From Rhodococcus sp. KRD162 (GTDB taxonomy: Bacteria; Actinomycetota; Actinomycetes; Mycobacteriales; Mycobacteriaceae), in contig NZ_JABFAU010000003.1 in NCBI RefSeq assembly GCF_017168335.1, positions 428,544-492,543 of the forward strand: 64,000 nucleotides of DNA, written 5' to 3'. The position numbers were made by a program, and so were the translations under genes. Each line of letters opens with the position of its first letter. Positions within the stretch are counted from its first letter, which is position 1. The notes under the pieces are model-generated. The model was given only the letters and a program-made list of their open reading frames with translations, was not told the origin of the DNA and made no database searches. Shown in pieces: positions 16,631-26,090 of the stretch.

Positions 16631-18233
16631 GGTTTTCAACCAGGCGATCGACCTGATTCCGTACGACGTGTCCGAGGACGCGTCGATGCTCGATGGACTC
16701 GAGCGCGGCGGCGGCGCTTGGGCGCTCGACGAGGTTCGTCGACTGGGGGTACTCGCCGGTGGTGCGAAGGCCCAGGACTGGGGCCGGCTCGCCAACGAGA
16801 ATCCGCCGGTGCTGAAGACTCACGATCGCTACGGGCATCGGATCGACGAGGTCGAGTTCCATCCGCACTGGCACGATCTGATGACCGTCGCCGTCGAGCA
16901 CGGACTGCACGCCAGCCCGTGGACCGATGATCGGGTGGGCACACACGTCGCTCGCGCCGCGAAATTCTATGTCTGGGGCCAGACCGAGGCCGGGCACATG
17001 TGCCCCATTTCGATGACCTACGCCGTCGTTCCGGCCCTGCGGCACAACCCCTCCCTGGCAGCGCAATACGAGCCGTTGCTCGCGGCGCGAGAGTACGACT
17101 TCGGGTTGCGCGTACCGTCCGAGAAGCGCGGATTGATCGCCGGTATGTCGATGACCGAGAAGCAGGGTGGATCCGACGTCCGCAGCAACACCACCACCGC
17201 CACCCCGTCGTCCGATGGCACGTACTCCATCGTCGGCCACAAGTGGTTCACGTCCGCGCCGATGTCGGACATGTTCCTCACACTCGCGCAGGCCCCGGGT
17301 GGGCTGTCGTGCTTCATGTTGCCGCGCGTGCTGCCCGACGGCACTCGCAACCGAATGCACCTGCAGCGGTTGAAGGACAAGCTGGGCAACAAGTCGAACG
17401 CGTCCGGTGAGCTCGAGTACCACGGGGCGACGGGATGGCTCGTCGGCGAAGAGGGCCGCGGCGTCCCCACCATCATCGAGATGGTCAACATGACCAGATT
17501 GGACTGCGTCATCGGGTCGGCGGCGGGCATTCGGAACGCCACCGTCCGCGCGGTCCATCACGCGCGGCACCGCGCGGCCTTCGGCGCGCAGCTGATCGAT
17601 CAGCCGTTGATGCGAAACGTGCTGGCGGACCTGACCATCGAATCCGAGGCCGCCACCGCCGCGATGATGCGCCTGGCGCAGGCCACCGACGGCTCGGCCC
17701 GCGGCGACGAGCAGGAGAGCGCGCTGCGCCGAATCGCGTTGGCAGTCACCAAGTACTGGGTGTGCAAGCGGGCACCGGCCCACGCTGCCGAGGCGCTCGA
17801 ATGCCTCGGCGGCAACGGCTTCGTCGAGGAATCGGGGATGCCGAGGTTGTTCCGCGAATCACCGTTGATGTCCATCTGGGAAGGCTCGGGCAACGTCGCC
17901 GCGCTCGACTCCCTCCGCGCGCTGGCCCGTCAACCAGACAGCGTCGAGGCATTCTTCGGTGAAATCGGTCAGGCCGCGGGGGCGGATTCTCGGTTGGACG
18001 ACGCCATCGCCCACGTCGGCAAAGAGCTGTCCGACACTTCCGACATGGAATACCGAGCGAGGCGAGTCGTCGAACTGATGGCCCTGACCTTCCAAGGTGC
18101 CCAACTGGTGATGCACGGCGATCCTGCTGTCGCCGATGCCTTCTGCGCCAGCCGGCTCGACCGTGACTGGGGCATCGCCTTCGGCACGCTACCTGTCGGA
18201 GTCGACACTGCGGCGGTGTTGTCGCGGGTGTGA
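16617..18233 (+). CDS. AidB-type acyl-CoA dehydrogenase
   Basis: 538 residues, longer than a standard 380-residue acyl-CoA dehydrogenase and matching AidB/isovaleryl-CoA-dehydrogenase-like proteins. Visible: MSMTEKQGGSDVRSN (flavin/substrate loop), HKWFTSAPMSD, and the AidB-like ECLGGNGFVEESGMPRLFRE followed by SIWEGSGNV. It is an FAD enzyme that oxidises a fatty acyl-CoA; E. coli AidB is linked to alkylation damage. It overlaps the TetR gene by 14 bp and so is probably co-regulated with it through the 23-bp palindrome. Confidence 0.9.
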   Translation: MDTHEVFNQAIDLIPYDVSEDASMLDGLERGGGAWALDEVRRLGVLAGGAKAQDWGRLANENPPVLKTHDRYGHRIDEVEFHPHWHDLMTVAVEHGLHASPWTDDRVGTHVARAAKFYVWGQTEAGHMCPISMTYAVVPALRHNPSLAAQYEPLLAAREYDFGLRVPSEKRGLIAGMSMTEKQGGSDVRSNTTTATPSSDGTYSIVGHKWFTSAPMSDMFLTLAQAPGGLSCFMLPRVLPDGTRNRMHLQRLKDKLGNKSNASGELEYHGATGWLVGEEGRGVPTIIEMVNMTRLDCVIGSAAGIRNATVRAVHHARHRAAFGAQLIDQPLMRNVLADLTIESEAATAAMMRLAQATDGSARGDEQESALRRIALAVTKYWVCKRAPAHAAEALECLGGNGFVEESGMPRLFRESPLMSIWEGSGNVAALDSLRALARQPDSVEAFFGEIGQAAGADSRLDDAIAHVGKELSDTSDMEYRARRVVELMALTFQGAQLVMHGDPAVADAFCASRLDRDWGIAFGTLPVGVDTAAVLSRV

Positions 18234-18259
18234 GTGCGCGAATCGCCGGGTGAAAAGGC

Positions 18260-19909
18260 TCAGACCGCTCGGCCCCGCTGTGCCCGGTACCAGCGCACCA
18301 GGGAATCGGTGGACGAATCCGATTGCGCAGAGGGCGCTTCGGCGTCGGTGAGAACCGGGGTCAGTTCGAGGGCCTGAGTCTTCCCCAGTTCGACACCCCA
18401 CTGATCGTAGGAGTCGATGCCCCAGATCACGCCCTCCACGAAGACCTGATGCTCGTACAGTGCGATCAGTTGGCCGACCACCGAGGGCGTGAGCCTCGGA
18501 GCGAGGATCGAGGTGGAAGGGCGATTGCCGGGCATTACCTTGTGCGGCACCACATCTGCCGGTGTGCCCTCGGCGGCGATCTCCTCGGCGGTCTTGCCGA
18601 AGGCCAATACCTTGGTCTGTGCGAAGAAGTTGCTCATCAGCAGATCGTGCATCGAGCCGCTGCCGTCACGAGTGGGCAGATCGTCGGTGGGCTCAGCGAA
18701 TCCGATGAAGTCGGTCGGCACCAAACGTGTTCCCTGGTGCAGCAATTGGTAGAACGCGTGCTGGCCGTTGGTGCCCGGTTCGCCCCAGAATATCTCGCCG
18801 GTGGCCGTGGTGACAGGGGAGCCGTCGGCTTTGACGGACTTTCCGTTCGACTCCATGGTCAGCTGCTGCAGGTAGGCCGCGAAGCGGGACAGGTCATTGG
18901 AATACGGCAGTACCGCCCGGGTCTCCGCGCCGAAGAAGGAGCTGTACCACAGGCCGATCAAGCCCAGTAGAACCGGCGCGTTCTCGGCCAGCGGTGTGGT
19001 GCGGAAGTGTTCGTCGATCGAATAGAAACCGTCGAGGAATTCGCCGAATGCCTCCTTGCCGACGACGGCCATGACCGACAGGCCGATGGCGGAATCGACG
19101 GAGTAGCGTCCGCCGACCCAGTCCCAGAAGCCGAACATGTTGGCGGTGTCGATGCCGAAGTCCGCCACGCGTTCGGCGTTGGTCGATACCGCGACGAAGT
19201 GCTTGGCGACGGCGTCCTCACCGAGAGCATCGACCAGCCAGCGTCGAGCTCCGGTCGCATTCGTCAGTGTTTCGAGTGTGGAGAACGTCTTCGAAGCGAT
19301 GATGAACAGGGTCGACGCCGGATCGAGTCCGTCGAGCGCCGCGACGAGATCGGCAGGGTCGACGTTCGAGACGAACTTCGCCGAGATACCGGCGTCGGCG
19401 TAGTGGCGGAGTGCGTTGTAGACCATGACCGGTCCGAGGTCTGATCCACCGATTCCGATGTTGACGACGGTGGATATCTTTTCGCCGGTAGCGCCGACCC
19501 ATTCACCCGATCGCACTCTGTCGGTGAATTCGCCCATGGCCGTGAGCACTTCGTGCACGTCGGAGACGACGTTCTGACCGTCGACGGTCAACGATGCATC
19601 GGCAGGAAGACGCAGCGCGGTGTGCAGAACGGCGCGGTCTTCCGAGGTGTTGATGTGCTCGCCCGCGAACATGGCGTCGCGCTTGCCTTCGACATCGGCG
19701 GTACGTGCAAGCTCGAGGAGCAGTTCGATGGTCTCGCGAGTGATTCGGTGCTTGCTGTAGTCGATATGCAGATCCGCAGCGTCGACGGTGAAGCTGCGGC
19801 CTCGGTCCGCGTCGTCGGCGAACAGCGACCGAAGATGAGTATCGGCGATCGCGGAGTGGTGATCGGTCAGCTTCTGCCAGGCATCCGTGCCGGTGATATC
19901 GACGCTCAT
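18260..19909 (-). CDS. pgi: glucose-6-phosphate isomerase
   Basis: 549 residues, typical length. Interconverts glucose 6-phosphate and fructose 6-phosphate in glycolysis and gluconeogenesis. Signatures: [47 protein letters not shown] (PGI signature 1), the catalytic Glu in [23 protein letters not shown] with catalytic His, and [18 protein letters not shown] (signature 2). ATG 19909 is preferred over an in-frame TTG at 19918; no strong ribosome-binding site is seen. Positional match to Rv0946c. Confidence 0.97.
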   Translation of the reverse strand: MSVDITGTDAWQKLTDHHSAIADTHLRSLFADDADRGRSFTVDAADLHIDYSKHRITRETIELLLELARTADVEGKRDAMFAGEHINTSEDRAVLHTALRLPADASLTVDGQNVVSDVHEVLTAMGEFTDRVRSGEWVGATGEKISTVVNIGIGGSDLGPVMVYNALRHYADAGISAKFVSNVDPADLVAALDGLDPASTLFIIASKTFSTLETLTNATGARRWLVDALGEDAVAKHFVAVSTNAERVADFGIDTANMFGFWDWVGGRYSVDSAIGLSVMAVVGKEAFGEFLDGFYSIDEHFRTTPLAENAPVLLGLIGLWYSSFFGAETRAVLPYSNDLSRFAAYLQQLTMESNGKSVKADGSPVTTATGEIFWGEPGTNGQHAFYQLLHQGTRLVPTDFIGFAEPTDDLPTRDGSGSMHDLLMSNFFAQTKVLAFGKTAEEIAAEGTPADVVPHKVMPGNRPSTSILAPRLTPSVVGQLIALYEHQVFVEGVIWGIDSYDQWGVELGKTQALELTPVLTDAEAPSAQSDSSTDSLVRWYRAQRGRAV

Positions 19910-19991
19910 ATCGATCAACAGTAGTGCCGGGCACAGTCGCGCGCTCGTCGTTCCTCGTTTGCATCCGACGCTGCGGAGGCATCATGGGGGT

Positions 19992-21443
19992 ATGGACCAA
20001 CGTGCATTGATCGAATCGATTCCGGCAAAACTGTGGATCGGCGGGAGGGCCGTCGACGCCGAGGGAGGCAAGACCTTCGCGGTCAACGATCCGGCCACCG
20101 GCAGGCCGTTGACCGAGGTGGCCGATGCGTCACCGGCGGACGCGATGACCGCACTCGACGCCGCCGCTGCGGCGCAGAAGAGTTGGGCGAGCACACCGGC
20201 TCGCGAACGCAGTGAGATTCTGCGCGCGGCATTCGAGAAGGTCACCGAACGCGCCGACGACATCGCGCTCCTGATGACACTGGAAATGGGCAAGGCTCTC
20301 GCCGAATCCAAGGCAGAAGTGAAGTACGGTGCCGAGTTCTTCCGGTGGTTCGCCGAAGAAGCTGTGCGCATCGGCGGGCGCTACACCCCGGCCCCGGCGG
20401 GCAACGGTCGAATACTGGTCACCAAAGCTGCGGTCGGCCCGGTGCTGGCGATCACCCCGTGGAACTTCCCGTTGGCGATGGGCACCCGCAAGATCGGGCC
20501 CGCCCTGGCCGCCGGTTGCACCATCGTGGTGAAGCCGGCGAGCGAGACCCCGCTGACAATGCTGCTGCTCGCGCAGATCTTCGACGAGGTCGGGCTGCCG
20601 CCGGGCGTGCTGTCGGTGCTCACGACCTCGAAGTCCGGCGCTGTCACCGGCCCCCTGCTCGAAGACCCGCGGTTGCGGAAGCTGACGTTCACCGGCTCGA
20701 CGGGCGTCGGCAAATCCCTGGTCGAGAAGTCCGCGACCCGGCTGCTGCGGACCTCGATGGAGTTGGGCGGCAACGCACCACTGGTGGTGTTCGACGACGC
20801 CGATGTCGACGATGCCGTGGACGGCGCGATGCTCGCCAAGATGCGTAATGGCGGCGAGGCCTGCACCGCGGCCAATCGCCTGCACGTGCACAACAGCGTG
20901 CGGGAGGAGTTCACCACCAAGCTGGTGGCGAGGATGTCCGAGATGAAGCTGGGGGCAGGGGTCGATCCGGACACCAAGCTCGGACCACTGATCAACGCCG
21001 ATCAACTCGAGACCGTGCAGGAACTGGTCGACGACGCGGTGCAGAAGGGGGCGACGGTGGCTCTCGGCGGTAGTGCACCGGGCGGGGACGGATACTTCTA
21101 TCCGGCGACCGTGCTCACCGACGTCCCGGCCGATGCCCGCATTCTGAAGGAAGAGGTGTTCGGGCCGGTCGCGCCGATCGTCGGCTTCGACACCGAGCAG
21201 GAGGGTATCGATGCGGCGAACGACACCGAGTACGGCCTGGCCTCGTACATCTACACCGAGAATCTCGACCGGGCACTGCGGGTGGCGGAGGCCATCGACA
21301 GTGGCATGGTGGGCGTCAACCGCGGAGTCATCTCGGACGCGGCCGCGCCGTTCGGTGGTGTGAAGGAATCCGGATTCGGACGTGAGGGTGGATCCGAAGG
21401 AATCGAGGAATACCTCGAGACCAAGTACATCGCGCTGAAGTGA
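19992..21443 (+). CDS. gabD: NAD(P)-dependent aldehyde dehydrogenase, succinate-semialdehyde type
   Basis: 483 residues. ALDH superfamily with ITPWNFPLAMGTRKIGPALAAG, the cofactor loop FTGSTGVGKSL, the catalytic Glu in MELGGNAPLVVFDDAD and the catalytic Cys in GGEACTAANR. The EACTAANR active-site context is typical of actinobacterial succinate-semialdehyde dehydrogenases, which feed GABA carbon into succinate. The symbol is by family resemblance and not certain. It is divergent from pgi; a GGGGG two bases upstream of the ATG is the only ribosome-binding candidate. Confidence 0.8.
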   Translation: MDQRALIESIPAKLWIGGRAVDAEGGKTFAVNDPATGRPLTEVADASPADAMTALDAAAAAQKSWASTPARERSEILRAAFEKVTERADDIALLMTLEMGKALAESKAEVKYGAEFFRWFAEEAVRIGGRYTPAPAGNGRILVTKAAVGPVLAITPWNFPLAMGTRKIGPALAAGCTIVVKPASETPLTMLLLAQIFDEVGLPPGVLSVLTTSKSGAVTGPLLEDPRLRKLTFTGSTGVGKSLVEKSATRLLRTSMELGGNAPLVVFDDADVDDAVDGAMLAKMRNGGEACTAANRLHVHNSVREEFTTKLVARMSEMKLGAGVDPDTKLGPLINADQLETVQELVDDAVQKGATVALGGSAPGGDGYFYPATVLTDVPADARILKEEVFGPVAPIVGFDTEQEGIDAANDTEYGLASYIYTENLDRALRVAEAIDSGMVGVNRGVISDAAAPFGGVKESGFGREGGSEGIEEYLETKYIALK

Positions 21444-21451
21444 GTTACCGA

Positions 21452-21482
21452 CGGTTGGGCGTGCAGCGCTCGCGCCCAACCG
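21452..21482. terminator. hairpin between convergent gabD and chorismate mutase genes
   Basis: Perfect 10-bp arms (CGGTTGGGCG at 21452-21461, CGCCCAACCG at 21473-21482) with an 11-nt loop, placed 8 bp after gabD and 9 bp before the end of the convergent gene. There is no T-run, so it would be a U-tract-independent, possibly bidirectional terminator. Confidence 0.5.
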
Positions 21483-21491
21483 GAGGGTGGA

Positions 21492-21782
21492 TCAGTGGCC
21501 GAGACGTCCGCGCCCGAGACGGAGCAGGAGCATGGCCAGCGTGTGGCCTTCCTGACCGAGGCTGCTGAAACGCTCGAGGACCTTCATCTCGCGGCTGTGC
21601 ACCAGGCGCGGTCCACCGGAGGCCATGCGAGTGCGTCCGATCATCTGGGAAACCTCGGAGCGGCGCTTGATGGCTGCCAAGATCTCGGCATCGAGACGGT
21701 CGATTTCCTGGCGCAGATCGTTGATCTCGGCCTCGCTGGACGGCACTGCAATGTTTGAATCGATCTTCGTCGTCATGGCCAT
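21492..21782 (-). CDS. chorismate mutase, AroQ type
   Basis: 96 residues. Small all-helical chorismate mutase that converts chorismate to prephenate for Phe/Tyr synthesis. Visible: INDLRQEIDRLDAEILAAIKRRSEVSQMIG with catalytic Arg and Lys positions, then the RLVHSREMKVLERF segment. No signal peptide, so this is the cytosolic form equivalent to Rv0948c, which in M. tuberculosis also sits divergent from uvrD1. The ATG at 21782 is preceded by GAGGAGA on the minus strand; the frame stays open far upstream but without family similarity. Confidence 0.88.
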   Translation of the reverse strand: MAMTTKIDSNIAVPSSEAEINDLRQEIDRLDAEILAAIKRRSEVSQMIGRTRMASGGPRLVHSREMKVLERFSSLGQEGHTLAMLLLRLGRGRLGH

Positions 21783-22114
21783 CGTCTCTCCTCGGGTCAC
21801 ATCTTGGATCGTTGCGTCGTCCGGCACCGTTACACCTCTCGTATTCGGAACTGCATCGCCAATGGGCTCGGTTCCCAGCTCCGATATCCGGCGAGGTTCA
21901 TCGAGCACCCCGCCTGGAACCAGGGGCGTCACATCTACCGACAGGTTCCTGTAGGTGCGGCCGAACAGCGGCTGACCCGACGTAGGCAATGCCGTACGGT
22001 TTTTTCGATCACCGATCCAGTGTGCCATGGGCCGACCGTCCTGAAAAGTCGTCCGAACAGCTGGGAACCGCGAGATATGGGATTGTCGGTGTGCGCCGGT
22101 AACGTGACAAGACG
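21783..22114. other. 332-bp divergent intergenic region, chorismate mutase / pcrA
   Basis: Contains the ribosome-binding site of the chorismate mutase gene at its left end and a PafBC-type promoter at its right end (22083-22105). The middle holds no convincing gene or hairpin. Confidence 0.6.
22083..22105 (+). promoter_or_regulatory. RecA-independent DNA-damage (PafBC-type) promoter of pcrA
   Basis: TTGTCGGTG (22083-22091), eight bases, then TAACGT (22100-22105). This matches the mycobacterial RecA-NDp consensus TTGTCRGTG-N8-TAnnnT exactly. The -10 ends nine bases before the pcrA ATG, so the mRNA is nearly leaderless. PafBC activates such promoters after DNA damage. Confidence 0.7.
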
Positions 22115-24592
22115 ATGAACACATTCCTCCACGGCCTCGAGTCCCGTAAGAACACCGCGTCCGATGCGCTGCTGGAAGGGCTCAATCCCCAGCAGCGTGA
22201 GGCCGTTGTGCACACGGGGTCCCCGCTGCTCATCGTGGCCGGAGCCGGTTCCGGGAAGACGGCGGTGCTCACGCGTCGCATCGCCTATCTGCTCGCCGAG
22301 CGGGGAGTGTCGCCCGGCCAGGTGCTGGCCATCACGTTCACCAACAAGGCCGCCGCCGAGATGCGTGAGCGAGTCGCGGGATTGGTGGGGCCGCGGGCCA
22401 ACTCGATGTGGGTATCGACCTTTCACTCGAGTTGCGTGCGCATTCTGCGTGCACAGGCAGCGCTGCTGCCCGGCCTGAACTCGAACTTCTCGATCTACGA
22501 CGCGGACGACTCGCGGCGGTTGCTGACGATGATCTCCAAGGATCTGCAGATCGACACCAAGAAGTTCTCGGCGCGGCTGCTCTCGACTGCGATCTCCAAT
22601 CTGAAGAACGAACTGATCGCCCCGGACAAGGCAGCGCAGGACGCCGACGGCGATCCCGCAGAGTTGCCCCGGCTCGTCGCCAAGGTGTACGGCATCTACC
22701 AACAGCGGCTACGTGCCGCCAATGCAATGGACTTCGACGATCTGATCGGCGAAACGGTCGGAGTCCTCCAAGCCTTCCCGCAGGTCGCGCAGTACTACCG
22801 GCGCCGTTTCCGGCACGTTCTTGTCGACGAGTACCAGGACACCAACCACGCCCAGTACATGCTGGTTCGGGAGTTGGTCGGCACTGCCGACGCCGACGGC
22901 GCACTCGAGGGCACCGTCGCGCCGGGGGAACTGTGTGTGGTGGGCGATGCCGATCAGTCCATCTACGCCTTCCGCGGTGCCACCATCCGCAATATCGAGG
23001 AGTTCGAGCGCGACTACCCCGACGCTCGCACCATTCTGCTCGAGCAGAACTACCGGTCGACCCAGAACATTCTCTCGGCCGCCAACGCCGTCATTTCCCG
23101 CAATATCGGTCGCCGCGAGAAGAAGCTGTGGACCGACACCGGCGAAGGCGAGTTGATCGTCGGATATGTTGCCGACAACGAGCACGACGAGGCGTCGTTC
23201 GTGGCGTCGGAGATCGATCGACTCGTCGACCGCGGGGATGTGCGCTTCGACGAGGTCGCGGTGTTCTACCGCACCAACAACTCCTCGCGTGCGCTCGAGG
23301 AGATCTTCATTCGACTGGGGTTGCCCTACAAGGTGGTCGGCGGCGTCCGATTCTACGAGCGCAAGGAAGTCCGAGACCTGGTCGCGTATCTGCGGGTGCT
23401 GTCCAACGAGGACGACACCGTCAGCATGAGACGCATCCTCAACACTCCGCGCCGAGGTATCGGTGACCGTGCCGAGGCGTGCGTCGCCGTCCACGCCGAG
23501 CAACGAGAGATCAGCTTCTCCCGTGCCCTGCACGACGCGGCCGCCGGGAAAGTGGCGTTGCTCAACTCGCGCCAGCAGAAGCTGATCGCACAGTTCGTGG
23601 AATTGCTCGAAGAACTGCGCGCCGTGCTCACCGCGACCGACGGCGACGGAAACGACATCGCAGACATCGGTGACGTCGTCGAAGCAGTTCTCGATCGCAC
23701 CGGATACCGTGCCGAGCTCGAAGCGAGCAGTGACCCGCAGGACGGTGCGCGCTTGGACAACCTCAACGAACTCGTCAGCGTGGCCAGGGAATTCACGTCC
23801 GAGGCGCGAAATCAAGCGGCGGTGGCGGCAGAAGCCCTGGAAACCGGTGACGACGACGCTGGTGATGAGCAGGGCGGCGTCGACGGCCTGGCGGAGCCGG
23901 GTTCGCTCGCGGCGTTCCTCGAACGAGTGTCTCTGGTGGCCGATACCGATCAGATCCCCGACTCGGGCACCGGCGTCGTCACCCTGATGACTCTGCACAC
24001 CGCAAAGGGTCTGGAATTTCCGGTCGTCTTCGTCACCGGTTGGGAGGACGGCCAATTCCCCCATATGCGGGCACTGGGCGATCCGAACGAACTGTCCGAG
24101 GAACGACGGCTGGCCTACGTGGGAATCACTCGGGCCAGGCAGCGGCTATATCTGACGCGGGCCATCATGCGATCGGCCTGGGGGCAGCCCATTGCCAACC
24201 CGGAATCACGCTTCTTGCAGGAAGTTCCGCAGCACCTGATCGATTGGCGACGTGAGGATCCAGGTACCGGGGGTGGCCGCGCAATCGGTGGCGGCAGGTC
24301 CGGCAGCTACGGATCGGGTAGCGGTTACGGCTCGAACAGCTACGGCTCCAACGGTTACGGCGGATCCTCGTCGCGTGGCCAGAGCTCGTCACCCAGCTTC
24401 GGTGCGGCCAAGGGACGGAACTCGAATCTCGTTCTGGCGGTAGGGGATCGGGTCAGTCACGACAAGTACGGGCTCGGTACGGTGCTGGAATCGACAGGGG
24501 CCGGAGTCAAGGCGATGGTGTTGATCGATTTCGGCTCGGCGGGACGGGTCAAGATGATGCTCATCGGCGGCGTTCCGATGACCAAGCTGTAG
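22115..24592 (+). CDS. pcrA: ATP-dependent DNA helicase UvrD1/PcrA
   Basis: 825 residues, superfamily 1A 3'-5' helicase used in excision repair and replication. Q motif LNPQQREAVVHTGSP, Walker A VAGAGSGKTAVLTRR, motif Ia ITFTNKAAAEM, Walker B VLVDEYQDTN, motif III GDADQSIYAFRGA, motif IV EQNYRSTQNIL, motif V VTLMTLHTAKGLEFPVVF, motif VI EERRLAYVGITRARQRLY. A Gly/Ser/Tyr-rich linker (about 715-750) precedes a C-terminal Tudor-like domain (DRVSHDKYGLGTV). Mycobacterial UvrD1 binds Ku through this C-terminal part. It is preceded by a DNA-damage-type promoter. Confidence 0.96.
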   Translation: MNTFLHGLESRKNTASDALLEGLNPQQREAVVHTGSPLLIVAGAGSGKTAVLTRRIAYLLAERGVSPGQVLAITFTNKAAAEMRERVAGLVGPRANSMWVSTFHSSCVRILRAQAALLPGLNSNFSIYDADDSRRLLTMISKDLQIDTKKFSARLLSTAISNLKNELIAPDKAAQDADGDPAELPRLVAKVYGIYQQRLRAANAMDFDDLIGETVGVLQAFPQVAQYYRRRFRHVLVDEYQDTNHAQYMLVRELVGTADADGALEGTVAPGELCVVGDADQSIYAFRGATIRNIEEFERDYPDARTILLEQNYRSTQNILSAANAVISRNIGRREKKLWTDTGEGELIVGYVADNEHDEASFVASEIDRLVDRGDVRFDEVAVFYRTNNSSRALEEIFIRLGLPYKVVGGVRFYERKEVRDLVAYLRVLSNEDDTVSMRRILNTPRRGIGDRAEACVAVHAEQREISFSRALHDAAAGKVALLNSRQQKLIAQFVELLEELRAVLTATDGDGNDIADIGDVVEAVLDRTGYRAELEASSDPQDGARLDNLNELVSVAREFTSEARNQAAVAAEALETGDDDAGDEQGGVDGLAEPGSLAAFLERVSLVADTDQIPDSGTGVVTLMTLHTAKGLEFPVVFVTGWEDGQFPHMRALGDPNELSEERRLAYVGITRARQRLYLTRAIMRSAWGQPIANPESRFLQEVPQHLIDWRREDPGTGGGRAIGGGRSGSYGSGSGYGSNSYGSNGYGGSSSRGQSSSPSFGAAKGRNSNLVLAVGDRVSHDKYGLGTVLESTGAGVKAMVLIDFGSAGRVKMMLIGGVPMTKL

Positions 24593-24610
24593 AAGATCCG
24601 GAAACCAAAA

Positions 24611-24638
24611 AACCGGCCCTGTGAAAGCGGGTCCGGTT
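24611..24638 (-). terminator. intrinsic terminator of the M23 peptidase gene
   Basis: AACCGGCCC (24611-24619) pairs with GGG-T-CCGGTT (24629-24638, one bulged base). Read on the minus strand the stem is followed by a six-T run, the classic intrinsic terminator 34 bp after the M23 stop. It may also help stop pcrA transcripts. Confidence 0.8.
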
Positions 24639-24671
24639 CGATCGTGCCGTGGGTGATGTTGCTGGAGAAAT

Positions 24672-25823
24672 TCAGTCCATCTCGGGGCCGAGAGAGATTC
24701 CGCGGGATGCCAGCCAGGGGAGCGGATCGATCTTGACCTCGCCCGGGAGATGGACCTCGAAGTGCAGATGCGGGCCGGTGGAGAAGCCGCGATTGCCCAT
24801 GCGCGCGATCTGATCGCCTGCCATGACCTCTTGCCCGACGGTGACCAGCGAACTGTCGATGTGGCCGTAGACGGTGATAGTGCCGTTGGCGTGCAGCAGG
24901 CGTACCCACATACCGAAACCTGCCGCCGGACCCGAGTCGATGACCTTGCCGTCGGCGACGGCGTAGATCGGTGTTCCGATCGAGTTGGCGATGTCGACAC
25001 CGGCGTGAAGTACGCCCCACCGGGTGCCGAAGTTGGAGGTGTAGGTGCCCTGCGCGGGGAGAGCGAACAGCGGCCGACGGGCAGCGGCCTCACGGGCAGC
25101 TCGTTCGTCGCTGAAGCGCTGGCCCTTGGCGAGCAAGTCGTTGAACTGGCTCAAATCGGCCGGTGCAGCGACGCTGAGGATCTGCGGTGCCTGCGAAGGC
25201 GTCGCGCTCGAGGAGTCGTCTGCCAGCTCGACACTCTGCGGGGCGGTGGTGGCAGCGACTGCAGCTGCGGCCGGCGCTTCGCCTGCGGCGAGTGCGTACT
25301 CGGAGGTGGACACGTCGGCGTGCGAGTCATGGTTGACCACGGCCTGACCCGCCGCTACGACAGCGCCTGCGGCCACTGCGAGAACGGCAGCTCGGCCCTT
25401 GAGTGCAGTGGGGGGAAGCGGGATCCGGTGTGCGCCGCCGCGACGGGCCACCGGGGCTACGTCGCCAGTGGTTGCGAGCGCGGTGACGACGGTCGGTGAC
25501 TCGTCGGCTGCTGCGATATCTCGCGGTGTCTCGACGCGCTCGGTCTCGATGTACTCGGTGTCGACGTACTCGGTCTCGACGGGCCGGTACGAGGTGTAGG
25601 AGTAGGCAGTGCTGGCGTACGTGGGCTCGGATGGAGCCTCGTCGTACGGAATTTCGTCGTACGGAATTTCGTCGTACGGTGCAGCGTGGAACAGCGCCGG
25701 TTCGAACCCTGCCGGATCGAACGGGGCCTCGTGTGCGGGCTCGTAGCTGTAGACCGTGGTCGCTTCGTCAGCCGAAGTTCGAGAAAAACGGCTGGAGGTG
25801 AAGGACGCGCGGTGATGCTGCAA
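24672..25823 (-). CDS. M23-family peptidase (LytM-type), membrane anchored
   Basis: 383 residues, positional match to Rv0950c. An acidic, Tyr-rich cytoplasmic region (1-120) carries short repeats (PYDEI x2, then EYVDTEYIETE). A membrane segment near 140-160 (AAVLAVAAGAVVAAGQAVV) is followed by an Ala-rich extracellular linker and the C-terminal LytM domain with GTRWGVLHAGVDIAN and GPHLHFEVH, the zinc-binding motifs of peptidoglycan endopeptidases. The start is TTG at 25823 with GGAGG nine bases upstream; no ATG or GTG is in frame nearby. A perfect GlxR/CRP site lies 108 bp upstream. Confidence 0.85.
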   Translation of the reverse strand: MQHHRASFTSSRFSRTSADEATTVYSYEPAHEAPFDPAGFEPALFHAAPYDEIPYDEIPYDEAPSEPTYASTAYSYTSYRPVETEYVDTEYIETERVETPRDIAAADESPTVVTALATTGDVAPVARRGGAHRIPLPPTALKGRAAVLAVAAGAVVAAGQAVVNHDSHADVSTSEYALAAGEAPAAAAVAATTAPQSVELADDSSSATPSQAPQILSVAAPADLSQFNDLLAKGQRFSDERAAREAAARRPLFALPAQGTYTSNFGTRWGVLHAGVDIANSIGTPIYAVADGKVIDSGPAAGFGMWVRLLHANGTITVYGHIDSSLVTVGQEVMAGDQIARMGNRGFSTGPHLHFEVHLPGEVKIDPLPWLASRGISLGPEMD

Positions 25824-25930
25824 GACCTACAACCTCCATTATCCGTGATCCGGCTGTTACTGAAAGACTCGGCAGACGGTAACGAAATGATTGCGAGACG
25901 CGCAAGTTAACGGACCAAACTGCGTTCATA

Positions 25931-25946
25931 TGTGAGATGGCTCACA
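25931..25946. promoter_or_regulatory. GlxR/CRP-family binding site
   Basis: TGTGAGATGGCTCACA is a perfect match to the CRP/GlxR consensus TGTGA-N6-TCACA. It lies in the divergent region between the M23 peptidase gene (start 25823) and the membrane-protein gene (start 26091). At 108 bp from the peptidase start it fits an activator position. Confidence 0.7.
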
Positions 25947-26090
25947 GGGCGACCAGCGGTTCCGTCGTGACGCGCCACATCAGTAGGTCGGCCACGCGTT
26001 GTCATCGGATCGTGATCGGCGAGCATCGAATCCGAGGCACGCTGTCACAGTAGCGGTTCACGGGCCGATCGAGCCGATACCGTGATCCGA

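Noticed and set aside
21783..22124. N-terminal extension of the chorismate mutase
   Set aside because: The open frame continues, but a good ribosome-binding site precedes ATG 21782 and the extension has neither signal peptide nor family similarity.
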